From the NCBI GenBank assembly GCA_947488235.1, contig CANLAQ010000001.1:48812-112811 (forward strand): a stretch of DNA of 64,000 bases, written 5' to 3'. Shown piece after piece: positions 8,433-17,056 of the stretch (its first letter is position 1; the number at the start of each line of letters is the position of its first letter). This stretch comes from Flavobacteriales bacterium. Its GTDB lineage: Bacteria; Bacteroidota; Bacteroidia; Flavobacteriales_D; Crocinitomicaceae. The notes beneath the pieces are model-generated. The model was not told the origin of the DNA and ran no database searches. It saw nothing but the letters and a program-made list of their open reading frames with translations. Both the position numbers and the translations under genes were made by a program.

Positions 8433-9818
8433 ATGTTATCAAATGCTGCTATTGCTTTTTTCAAATCCATTGTTGGTGATGAAATGTCAATTTCCCAGGA
8501 AGATCTGTTACATTATGGCCATGATGAGACCGAAGATTTATCTTTCCCTCCTCATGTAGTATTAAAACCTACTATTCCTCAAGAAATATCAAGCATCTTA
8601 AAATATTGCAATGAGCATAAAATTCCAGTAACACCAGCAGGCGCACGAACTGGACTTAGTGGTGGCTCCTTACCGATTTATGGTGGGGTGTTACTTTCCA
8701 TGGAAAAATTCAATAAAATATTAAATATTGATGAGAAAAACCATCAAGTAATTACAGAACCTGGAGTCATCACCGAAGTACTACAAAATACTGTCAAGGA
8801 GAAAGGACTCTTCTACCCTCCGGATCCTGCGAGTAAAGGCTCTTGTTTTATTGGAGGAAATGTGGCTGAAAATTCTGGAGGTCCAAAAGCGGTGAAATAC
8901 GGTGTAACCAATGAATATGTCCTCAATCTAGAAATTGTTTTGCCTACAGGAGAAATTATTTGGACCGGCGCTAATGTTTTAAAAAATGCCACAGGATATA
9001 ATCTAACTCAATTAATTGTCGGTTCTGAGGGTACGCTGGCAGTTGTTACGAAAATTGTCTTAAAACTCTTACCACACCCCACGCACAATCTTTTAATGTT
9101 AGTTCCTTTTTACGATGCAGGTCAAGCATGTGAGGCAGTAGCGGCGATATTCCAAGCTGGAATAACCCCCAGTGGTCTTGAATTCATGGAACGAGACGCA
9201 TTAATTTGGACGCAGAATTTCATTGGAGAAACCACTATTCCCATTGCGGATAACCATGCAGCACATCTATTGATTGAGGTCGATGGTTTTGACACTGAAA
9301 TTTTAATGAGCGACTGTGAAAAAATCATGACCGTGCTAGAAGCCTATCCGCACGATGAAATATTATTTGCTGAATCAGAGGCTCAAAAAAATACCTTATG
9401 GACCTTGCGCAGAAAAGCAGGAGAAGCTGTAAAGTCTCAATCAATTTATAAGGAAGAAGATACGGTAGTACCCCGATATCAATTGCCTGAATTACTTTAT
9501 CATATCAAAAAAATAGGCGCTAAATATGGATTTCAATCTGTTTGCTACGGACATGCGGGAGACGGAAATCTACATGTCAATATCATTAAAGGGAAACTAA
9601 GCGATGCTTTTTGGAACGATGAATTACCCATTGCTATTAGAGAATTATTCACGGAAGTTGTTCGTTTAGGCGGAACCATCTCTGGTGAGCACGGAATCGG
9701 ACTTGTGCAAAAACCCTACATGGATATTGCTTTTTCGGAGGTGAGTTTAAATTTAATGAGGGCGATTAAAAAGGTGTTCGATCCAAACAATATTTTAAAT
9801 CCTGGTAAAATATTCTAA
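8433..9818 (+). CDS. FAD-binding glycolate/lactate oxidase (GlcD family)
   Basis: PVTPAGARTGLSGG, KYGVTNEYVLNLE, GEHGIGL...LFDPNNILNPGK-type motifs. Confidence 0.88.
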   Translation: MLSNAAIAFFKSIVGDEMSISQEDLLHYGHDETEDLSFPPHVVLKPTIPQEISSILKYCNEHKIPVTPAGARTGLSGGSLPIYGGVLLSMEKFNKILNIDEKNHQVITEPGVITEVLQNTVKEKGLFYPPDPASKGSCFIGGNVAENSGGPKAVKYGVTNEYVLNLEIVLPTGEIIWTGANVLKNATGYNLTQLIVGSEGTLAVVTKIVLKLLPHPTHNLLMLVPFYDAGQACEAVAAIFQAGITPSGLEFMERDALIWTQNFIGETTIPIADNHAAHLLIEVDGFDTEILMSDCEKIMTVLEAYPHDEILFAESEAQKNTLWTLRRKAGEAVKSQSIYKEEDTVVPRYQLPELLYHIKKIGAKYGFQSVCYGHAGDGNLHVNIIKGKLSDAFWNDELPIAIRELFTEVVRLGGTISGEHGIGLVQKPYMDIAFSEVSLNLMRAIKKVFDPNNILNPGKIF

Positions 9819-10867
9819 TCAATGCCACTGGCTAGGATTAGATCAATCATCTTGTCGTCCATATCTAGTTGTAATTCCTCACTATCCTTAAGCAGAACTT
9901 GGGTGTGACGATCATCAAAACTTTTATCTGTTGCAAGATATGGCTTGTAAATCCAAAGCAATTCATTCAACATGCGTTCTTTAATCGTTAAATCATGCAT
10001 TCCAATCAAGGGATCAGTTGTTATTGTTAATTGATCATATTGCATTAAAAACTTAATTCTACTTAGAATGTATTGATTTGTAGGAGGATTTGGATTCGTA
10101 ACATGGAAAATCTGTTCATTTTCTCCAAGAGCATGAACTGCCAAAAGTACTTTTACAACATAATCAATCGGCACCAAATTAGAGGTCCCTTTTGCTGAAG
10201 CAATAATCCTGAATAATTCATTTGAACAACCATCGCGCAAAGCCCGTTTTTTGAATACTGATAAGGCTCTTAAGAAACCATAAATAGCAAAATTAGAGTC
10301 TGCACGACCTGTTTTGGAATCGCCAACGATGATGGAAGGACGCACAATATTAACTTTCATTTTATCCTTATAGGACATTACTTCTCGTTCAGCATAGACT
10401 TTAGAAAGCTCGTATGGATTGTGGCAATCTTGATTTTCAGAATACAATTCCTCTACCCCTTTCATTTCCTTACCTAAAGTATAAGCAGTACTCACTTGAA
10501 TGAATTGCTTAAGCCCTAATTTCTCAGATAATTCTAAGGTATTTTTAGTTCCTTGAAGATTGATTTTCATTAATTCATCCGCCAATTCTTCATCAAACTT
10601 AACCATAGCGGCTAAATGATATACCGTATCAATGGAACCCTTGTTTTCATCAATAAATTCAAGAGATTGACCCAAATTTATGAGCGTAACATCCCCTTTT
10701 ATTATAGAAATCCTTTCGAGCTCTTCTGAATTAAACTTAGATAGTAGTTGTTTAGCTTTTCGATCGCTTCTCGCTAATACCATTACCGAATGACCTTGTC
10801 GAATCAATTCACTTACGAGAATCCCTCCTAAAAAACCAGTACCACCTGTGACTAAAAAGCGTTTCAT
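9815..10867 (-). CDS. NAD-dependent epimerase/dehydratase (extended SDR)
   Basis: VTGGTGFLGG, YxxxK (YELSKVYAE). Confidence 0.85.
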   Translation of the reverse strand: MKRFLVTGGTGFLGGILVSELIRQGHSVMVLARSDRKAKQLLSKFNSEELERISIIKGDVTLINLGQSLEFIDENKGSIDTVYHLAAMVKFDEELADELMKINLQGTKNTLELSEKLGLKQFIQVSTAYTLGKEMKGVEELYSENQDCHNPYELSKVYAEREVMSYKDKMKVNIVRPSIIVGDSKTGRADSNFAIYGFLRALSVFKKRALRDGCSNELFRIIASAKGTSNLVPIDYVVKVLLAVHALGENEQIFHVTNPNPPTNQYILSRIKFLMQYDQLTITTDPLIGMHDLTIKERMLNELLWIYKPYLATDKSFDDRHTQVLLKDSEELQLDMDDKMIDLILASGID

Positions 10868-10895
10868 AAATTGCAAATTATTTTTCTAAGCTTAA

Positions 10896-11411
10896 TTATT
10901 TCAAAAAAGTTAGATTTCTTGAGTACATCAAGATAAAAATAAATGCAAAAAAAGCATTTATCACCACCATCTCCGTAGGAACAAATGCTGGATTAACAAA
11001 TAAATAAGTTTGTGCTAAATATACTAAAGAATATACGATATACAAATGAAAACCCAATCGTTTTCCTTGAAACATAAATAATGCAGCAACAGAACCGATG
11101 GCCGCAACTGTTAAAGAAACCAGGTGAAATCCAATAAAATTGGCATACATAGCATCTGTTAAATATTGTATTTTTTGCATCAAATTCGCTAAATAATACA
11201 TTTTTATCTCTAACATTTGATTCATTGATGTTGCTAGCACAACCTTAGATTGCTTAATTTCTTCTAAAGAAGGTTTTCCCATCAACAAGGTAAATAAACT
11301 ACTCATTATTGCAAGACCTGTATTACACCAAGTTAAAATAATTAAGGCAAACAAAAATCTAGGAGGCCTCGATTTCACAACTGATTTATCCGACTGTTCT
11401 GTGTTACTCAT
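10896..11411 (-). CDS. hypothetical multi-pass membrane protein
   Basis: 171 aa ORF with ~4 hydrophobic segments, tightly packed between hutH and the SDR gene. Confidence 0.6.
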   Translation of the reverse strand: MSNTEQSDKSVVKSRPPRFLFALIILTWCNTGLAIMSSLFTLLMGKPSLEEIKQSKVVLATSMNQMLEIKMYYLANLMQKIQYLTDAMYANFIGFHLVSLTVAAIGSVAALFMFQGKRLGFHLYIVYSLVYLAQTYLFVNPAFVPTEMVVINAFFAFIFILMYSRNLTFLK

Positions 11412-12898
11412 ATTTTCATTTTATTACTAACAAAATTTTTCGCGTTAACCATATCAATATGGCAATTCCGATCAACCTTTAAAAAACGCACCTCTTTTCT
11501 GAATTGAGAAAACAAATCTTCCAATTTAGGAGATGATGTCATCGGGCGTCTAAACTCCAATGCTTGCGCAGCATTAATAAGTTCAATGCCCATAATAGCA
11601 TAACAATTATCAATGATGCGATGCAGTTTTGTAGCGGCATTGGCACCCATACTCACATGATCTTCTTGTCCATTACTTGAATCAATAGTATCAACAGAGG
11701 CCGGAGTACACAATTGTTTGTTTTGGCTCACCATTGCTGCACAGGCATAATGAACTATCATTAACCCAGAATTCAATCCAGCATTTTCAATTAAAAAAGC
11801 AGGCAATGCTCTGGTTCCAGAAATTAACTTGTAAGTTCTTCGCTCAGAAACACTTCCCATTTCAGCAAGAGCAATGGCTAAAAAATCCAAGGATAAGGCC
11901 AAAGGTTGGCCATGGAAATTTCCTGCAGATACCACATCATCGTCATCAGGGAAAATGGTAGGATTATCCGTTACAGCATTTATTTCTCTTTCAACTATTT
12001 TGGCGCAATGATCAAATACATCCTTTGATGCCCCATGAACTTGAGGGATACATCTAAAAGAGTATGGGTCTTGAACATGTGCTTTTGGCCGATTGAGCAT
12101 TTCACTTCCCATCATAATTTGACGGAAATAAGAAGCTGTTTCAATTTGACCCACTTGATTCCTTATTTCATTAACATTTGACTGAAATGGCTCTTTTCGA
12201 CCATCAAAGGCATCCAAAGATAAGGCCGCAATGTTGTTGAATTTAAGCCAAATATTGGAACAATGATGCACTGCATAACTGGCATAGGCACTCATAAACT
12301 GAGTCCCGTTCAATAGCGCTAAACCTTCTTTTGACTTTAAAACTAAAGGAGAAATCCCCAATTGAAGATGTAAATCTTTAGCCGACATTTTAAGTCCTTT
12401 ATAATACACTTCACCCTCACCAATTAAAGCCAAAGAAATATGTGCTAGAGGCGCTAAATCACCCGATGCTCCTAAACTTCCTAACTCGAATACTAAAGGT
12501 AAAATGTCATTATTATAAAAAAACAAGAGACGCTCAACCGTTAATAGATCAACGCCAGAATTCCCATGCGCTAAGCCAATAGCTTTAAGCAGTAAAATGC
12601 GTTTAATAATTTCATTTGGAATTTCAGCTCCCATTCCACAAGCATGAGAAACAACAAGATTTCTTTGAAGTTCGCCTAAATCAACCGATGAAATTGCTGT
12701 ATTGCATAAAGACCCAAATCCTGTGTTAATACCATAAATTAATTGATCTGAATTGGCTATTTTTTCATCTAAATAAGAGCGACACTTATTAATCGCCTCC
12801 TTAGCTGACTCATTTAATTCAACTTGGCAATTAGACGCTAAAATCTCTTCAAATTTATTTAGACTTATCCATTGATTATCAATGTAGTAAATAGACAT
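11408..12898 (-). CDS. hutH: histidine ammonia-lyase family
   Basis: MIO motif GSLGASGDLAPLAH; SH selectivity pair in NLVVSHACGMG (HAL-type rather than TAL-type). Confidence 0.88.
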   Translation of the reverse strand: MSIYYIDNQWISLNKFEEILASNCQVELNESAKEAINKCRSYLDEKIANSDQLIYGINTGFGSLCNTAISSVDLGELQRNLVVSHACGMGAEIPNEIIKRILLLKAIGLAHGNSGVDLLTVERLLFFYNNDILPLVFELGSLGASGDLAPLAHISLALIGEGEVYYKGLKMSAKDLHLQLGISPLVLKSKEGLALLNGTQFMSAYASYAVHHCSNIWLKFNNIAALSLDAFDGRKEPFQSNVNEIRNQVGQIETASYFRQIMMGSEMLNRPKAHVQDPYSFRCIPQVHGASKDVFDHCAKIVEREINAVTDNPTIFPDDDDVVSAGNFHGQPLALSLDFLAIALAEMGSVSERRTYKLISGTRALPAFLIENAGLNSGLMIVHYACAAMVSQNKQLCTPASVDTIDSSNGQEDHVSMGANAATKLHRIIDNCYAIMGIELINAAQALEFRRPMTSSPKLEDLFSQFRKEVRFLKVDRNCHIDMVNAKNFVSNKMKI

Positions 12899-12908
12899 AT
12901 TTAATGTA

Positions 12909-13880
12909 TTACTTTTTATTAAATTTAGCGAAATCTTTAGCGAAATAAGTCAGAATTCCATCTGCTCCTGCCCTTCTTATACTCAACAATATTTCAGCAA
13001 CTGCTAATTCATAATTCAACCATCCTTTTTCAGCTGCTGCAATCACCATAGCACATTCTCCGCTTACATTATAGGCGGTAATTGGAATTGGAAAATTTTC
13101 TTTCATCAAATGAATAATGTCCAGATAAGCCAATGCTGGTTTAACCATTAACATATCTGCTCCTTCTTCCATATCCAATTGACCTTCAAGAAGGGCTTCT
13201 CTTTTATTGGCAGGATTCATTTGATATGTTTTTTTATCACCTGATTTAGGCGCTGAATTCAAAGCGTCTCTAAAAGGACCATAAAAAGCACTTGCATATT
13301 TTGCAGTGTAAGACATGATGCTTGTATCAGTATATCCTGCAATATCTAACGCTTCACGAATAACACCCACCCTACCATCCATCATGTCTGAGGGACCAAT
13401 GATATCAACTCCAGCCTGTGCTTGCGCTACAGCCATTTTAGCCAAAATACCTAAAGTGTCATCATTTACTATTTTACCGTCTATTACCAAACCATCATGA
13501 CCATCAGATGAATAAGGATCCATAGCAACATCACTCATGATCACCATTTCAGGAAATCTTTCTTTAAGTTCACGAATAGCACTGAGATAGAAATTATCTT
13601 GTGCATAGCTATAACTAGCTATCTTATCTTTTAAAGATTCATCAACTGCTGGAAATAGATCATAACTATAAATTCCTAAATTCATACACGCTTCCACTTC
13701 TGGAATTAGCGTATCTATGGACCATCTGAAATTATTGGGCAAAGAAGCTATTTCTTCTTTTACACCTTTACCATCTTTTAAGAAAATGGGATAAATAAGA
13801 TGTTGAACTCCTAATTGAGTTTCCTCTAACATATTACGAATAGCACTAGACTTTCGATTTCTTCTTGGACGAATATTCAT
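12909..13880 (-). CDS. hemB: porphobilinogen synthase (delta-aminolevulinic acid dehydratase)
   Basis: RPRRNRKS, GPSDMMDGRVG, MSYTAKYASAFYGPFRDA, LMVKPALAYLD. Confidence 0.95.
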   Translation of the reverse strand: MNIRPRRNRKSSAIRNMLEETQLGVQHLIYPIFLKDGKGVKEEIASLPNNFRWSIDTLIPEVEACMNLGIYSYDLFPAVDESLKDKIASYSYAQDNFYLSAIRELKERFPEMVIMSDVAMDPYSSDGHDGLVIDGKIVNDDTLGILAKMAVAQAQAGVDIIGPSDMMDGRVGVIREALDIAGYTDTSIMSYTAKYASAFYGPFRDALNSAPKSGDKKTYQMNPANKREALLEGQLDMEEGADMLMVKPALAYLDIIHLMKENFPIPITAYNVSGECAMVIAAAEKGWLNYELAVAEILLSIRRAGADGILTYFAKDFAKFNKK

Positions 13881-13888
13881 TTCAAAAA

Positions 13889-14635
13889 TTACATTAACAT
13901 CCCACCACAGACATGAAGGGTTTGACCCGTAATATAAGCAGACATATCAGAAGCTAGAAAAACAGTAGCATTAGCAACATCTATTGGTTGCCCACCTCTT
14001 TTTAATGGAATTGAATTTCTCCAAGTTTCTACCACTGTTTGATCTAATACTTCCGTCATTTCTGTTTCGATAAACCCAGGTGCGATAGCATTACATCTAA
14101 TATTCCTTGAGCCTAATTCAGCCGCAATAGACTTAGTAAATCCAATTAATCCTGCTTTAGATGCTGCATAGTTAGACTGACCGGCATTTCCTTTAACACC
14201 AACAACGGACGACATATTAATAATAGAACCACTTCTTGCTTTGAGCATAGGTCTTTGAACTGCCTTGGTCATGTTAAAAGCTGATTTCAAATTGGTATTA
14301 ATTACTTCATCCCATTGTTCTTCAGTCATGCGCATCAACAAAGTATCTCTTGTTATTCCTGCATTATTAACGAGAACATCAATGGTTCCATATTCCGCTA
14401 CAATATCATCAACCAATTTTTGCGCGTCATCATATTTAGAAGCATCAGACTTAAATCCTTTTGCCTTACCACCGTTTGCCGTTAGTTCATTTACTAAGGC
14501 ATTAGCTTTTTCTTCAGAAGAAAGATAAGTAAATATCACTGTAGCTCCTTGTTGTACACATTCCGTAGCAATAGCTTTTCCAATGCCTCTTGATGCACCG
14601 GTTATCAATACAATTTTATTTTCTAAAAGTCCCAT
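13889..14635 (-). CDS. fabG: 3-oxoacyl-ACP reductase
   Basis: TGASRGIGKAIA, NNAGITRDTLLMRM, YAASKAGLIGFTKS. Confidence 0.92.
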   Translation of the reverse strand: MGLLENKIVLITGASRGIGKAIATECVQQGATVIFTYLSSEEKANALVNELTANGGKAKGFKSDASKYDDAQKLVDDIVAEYGTIDVLVNNAGITRDTLLMRMTEEQWDEVINTNLKSAFNMTKAVQRPMLKARSGSIINMSSVVGVKGNAGQSNYAASKAGLIGFTKSIAAELGSRNIRCNAIAPGFIETEMTEVLDQTVVETWRNSIPLKRGGQPIDVANATVFLASDMSAYITGQTLHVCGGMLM

Positions 14636-14704
14636 ATTTATATTTTTCACTACAAAGATAAAGATAATGTTTTTTAGCAGCAGTAATTCCTTATTTTTGA
14701 TCTT

Positions 14705-15403
14705 ATGATTTTCGGTCCAAAAGATATAAATTTCAAGATTTACAAAGTAATTTTCTTTGTAATCATCATAACTGGCTTAGTTTACAGCTTTTCATTTGTT
14801 TATAAGAACAATAAGCAAAAACAAGAATTATTTTCTAAAAATAAAAAAAGTAATTATTCTGTTCAAGATGGTGATGTTATTTTTCAATCCTCTTATTCGA
14901 AACAAAGTCAAGCAGTTGAAATTGCCACCAATTCAAAATATTCCCATTGTGGAATTATATTTATAGAAAATAATGTCCCTTATGTATACGAAGCAGTTCA
15001 ACCGGTTGGTAAAAGAAAGCTAGAAGACTGGATCAGTAGTGGTGTAGATCAAACTTGTGTCATCAAAAGATTTAAAGGTATTGATACGCTTGACAAAAAA
15101 TCACTTTTAAAAATGAAAGAATACGCAGCAGCACAATTCGGAAAAAATTATGACGGCTATTTCTCTTGGTCGGACAAAGAAATGTATTGTTCCGAACTGG
15201 TGTACAAGACTTATAAAAACTGCATTAACTTCGTTTTAGCCCAACCGAAAACACTTAGAGATTTTAATATTGATGCCCCTGTAGTTCGAAAAATAATGAA
15301 GGAACGGTATGGAGATGATATTCCTTATGACGAGCTTATGATTTCTCCTGGACAAATATTTGATGCACCTTCTTTATACACAATATTCAGTAATGAAAAA
15401 TAA
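14705..15403 (+). CDS. YiiX/YebB-like NlpC/P60-superfamily hydrolase
   Basis: DGDVIFQSSYSKQSQAVEIATNSKYSHCGI and YCSELVYK motifs. Confidence 0.75.
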   Translation: MIFGPKDINFKIYKVIFFVIIITGLVYSFSFVYKNNKQKQELFSKNKKSNYSVQDGDVIFQSSYSKQSQAVEIATNSKYSHCGIIFIENNVPYVYEAVQPVGKRKLEDWISSGVDQTCVIKRFKGIDTLDKKSLLKMKEYAAAQFGKNYDGYFSWSDKEMYCSELVYKTYKNCINFVLAQPKTLRDFNIDAPVVRKIMKERYGDDIPYDELMISPGQIFDAPSLYTIFSNEK

Positions 15404-15941
15404 TAGCGCATCTTTCACTATTTGGCTTACAGGGATTTCTGGTGCAGGTAAGACAACACTCGCTAATGCTCTTCAAAATAAATTAAAAGAAAATAATATT
15501 ACTGGTTTTTGCATCGATGGTGATGTACTAAGAAATGGAATCTGCAAGGACTTAGGTTTTTCAGATTCAGATCGAAAGGAGAACATGCGTAGAGCTTCTT
15601 GCCTGGCTAAAATGATCAACGACCAAGGTCACACCGCTATAGTGTCCTTAATTTCACCTTTTAAAGCAGAAAGAGAAATAGCACAGCATTATATTGGCGC
15701 CGATAAATTTCTAGAAGTATTTGTTGACTGTTCCTATGAAGAATGTGCAAAACGCGATGTTAAAGGATTATATGAAAAATTTGAATCAGGATCGCTAAAT
15801 CAATTTACTGGAAAAGACAGCATCTACGAGGCACCTGAAAATGCTGCGGTTCATATAAAAACAAATGAGCTTGATCTTGAAGTATGTTTACAAACAATCG
15901 TTTCTCAAATTGAAGCTAGATTTCAACTTCAATTATCTTAA
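15393..15941 (+). CDS. cysC: adenylyl-sulfate kinase
   Basis: WLTGISGAGKTTLA, DGDVLRNGICKDLGFSDSDRKENMRR; start at MKNNSAS. Confidence 0.93.
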   Translation: MKNNSASFTIWLTGISGAGKTTLANALQNKLKENNITGFCIDGDVLRNGICKDLGFSDSDRKENMRRASCLAKMINDQGHTAIVSLISPFKAEREIAQHYIGADKFLEVFVDCSYEECAKRDVKGLYEKFESGSLNQFTGKDSIYEAPENAAVHIKTNELDLEVCLQTIVSQIEARFQLQLS

Positions 15942-15958
15942 TTTATTAACTTTGCAGA

Positions 15959-16282
15959 ATGTCTATTCAACAATTACCTCCAAAAAACTGTAGTGAAATC
16001 ATCGCTAAAGACACCCAAATTCAATGTATTGATGTTCGTGAACCCTATGAATATGAACTGGGGAATATAGGTTTTGTCAATATCCCTATGAGTGAAACGC
16101 TAATCATCAGCGAGCAATTTGACAAAGAAAAACAAACTATAATTTTGTGTAGAAGTGGCAAAAGGGCCGAAGCAGTAGCAAATTTATTATCAACTGAATA
16201 TAATTTTACTTCTCTTATTATTGTAGCAGGTGGTATTACCGCTTGGAAAGAGACTATTGACAATACCATTCAACTAGACTAA
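15959..16282 (+). CDS. rhodanese-like domain protein
   Basis: CIDVREPYEYELGNI, active site CRSGKRA. Confidence 0.85.
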   Translation: MSIQQLPPKNCSEIIAKDTQIQCIDVREPYEYELGNIGFVNIPMSETLIISEQFDKEKQTIILCRSGKRAEAVANLLSTEYNFTSLIIVAGGITAWKETIDNTIQLD

Positions 16283-16947
16283 TGGAATTACTTAAAGATT
16301 TTTTAGAATTTTTTTTACATTTAGATAAACACTTATTTACCTTGATTCAAGAGTACGGCACTTGGATTTATGTGATATTATTTCTAATCATATTTACTGA
16401 AACAGGCTTGGTTGTCATTCCATTTCTACCGGGCGATTCTTTACTTTTCGCAGCCGGAACTTTTTGCGCAGGTGTTACTACAAATGGTCAACATGCAGAA
16501 TTGAATCTTTTTATTGTACTTCTTTTATTAATCATTGCAGCAATCTCAGGAGATGCATTGAATTATTTTCTTGGAAAATCAATTGGATCCAAAGCAATTC
16601 GTTGGAAAATTGGCAAAAGACAATTGATACAACAAAAATACATCGATCAAACGCAAGATTTTTTCAACAAACATGGATCCAAAGCAATTGTAATTGCTCG
16701 ATTCGTTCCAATTGTTAGAACTTTTGCTCCTTTTGTAGCGGGAATTGGAAACATGAAATATTTAACCTTTTTACGCTTCAACATCATCGGTGGATTTGCT
16801 TGGGTATTAGGCTTAACCTTACTCGGATATTTCTTTGGTAATTTAGAAATCGTTAAAGCGAATTTTGAAATTGTGATTTCCGGAATTATCTTTTTATCAC
16901 TTCTCCCCATGCTTTTTGAATTCATTAAAGCTAGAAAAAAAATATAA
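16282..16947 (+). CDS. DedA family membrane protein
   Basis: FTETGLVVIPFLPGDSLLFAAG, FNKHGSKAIVIARFVPIVRTFAPFVAGIG. Confidence 0.92.
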   Translation: MELLKDFLEFFLHLDKHLFTLIQEYGTWIYVILFLIIFTETGLVVIPFLPGDSLLFAAGTFCAGVTTNGQHAELNLFIVLLLLIIAAISGDALNYFLGKSIGSKAIRWKIGKRQLIQQKYIDQTQDFFNKHGSKAIVIARFVPIVRTFAPFVAGIGNMKYLTFLRFNIIGGFAWVLGLTLLGYFFGNLEIVKANFEIVISGIIFLSLLPMLFEFIKARKKI

Positions 16948-16952
16948 TTGAC

Positions 16953-16988
16953 TTTTGTTAGTTTAATAAAAATCCAATATTATTTTTG
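16953..16988 (+). promoter_or_regulatory. Bacteroidetes-type promoter (TTTTG-N23-TATTTTTG)
   Basis: -33/-7-like elements upstream of the 17057 ORF. Confidence 0.45.
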
Positions 16989-17056
16989 CCTTCGTGCAAT
17001 TTTATTTAAATTTATCCCGTCACTAAGGTGATTATAAAAACAAACATACTTACTGA

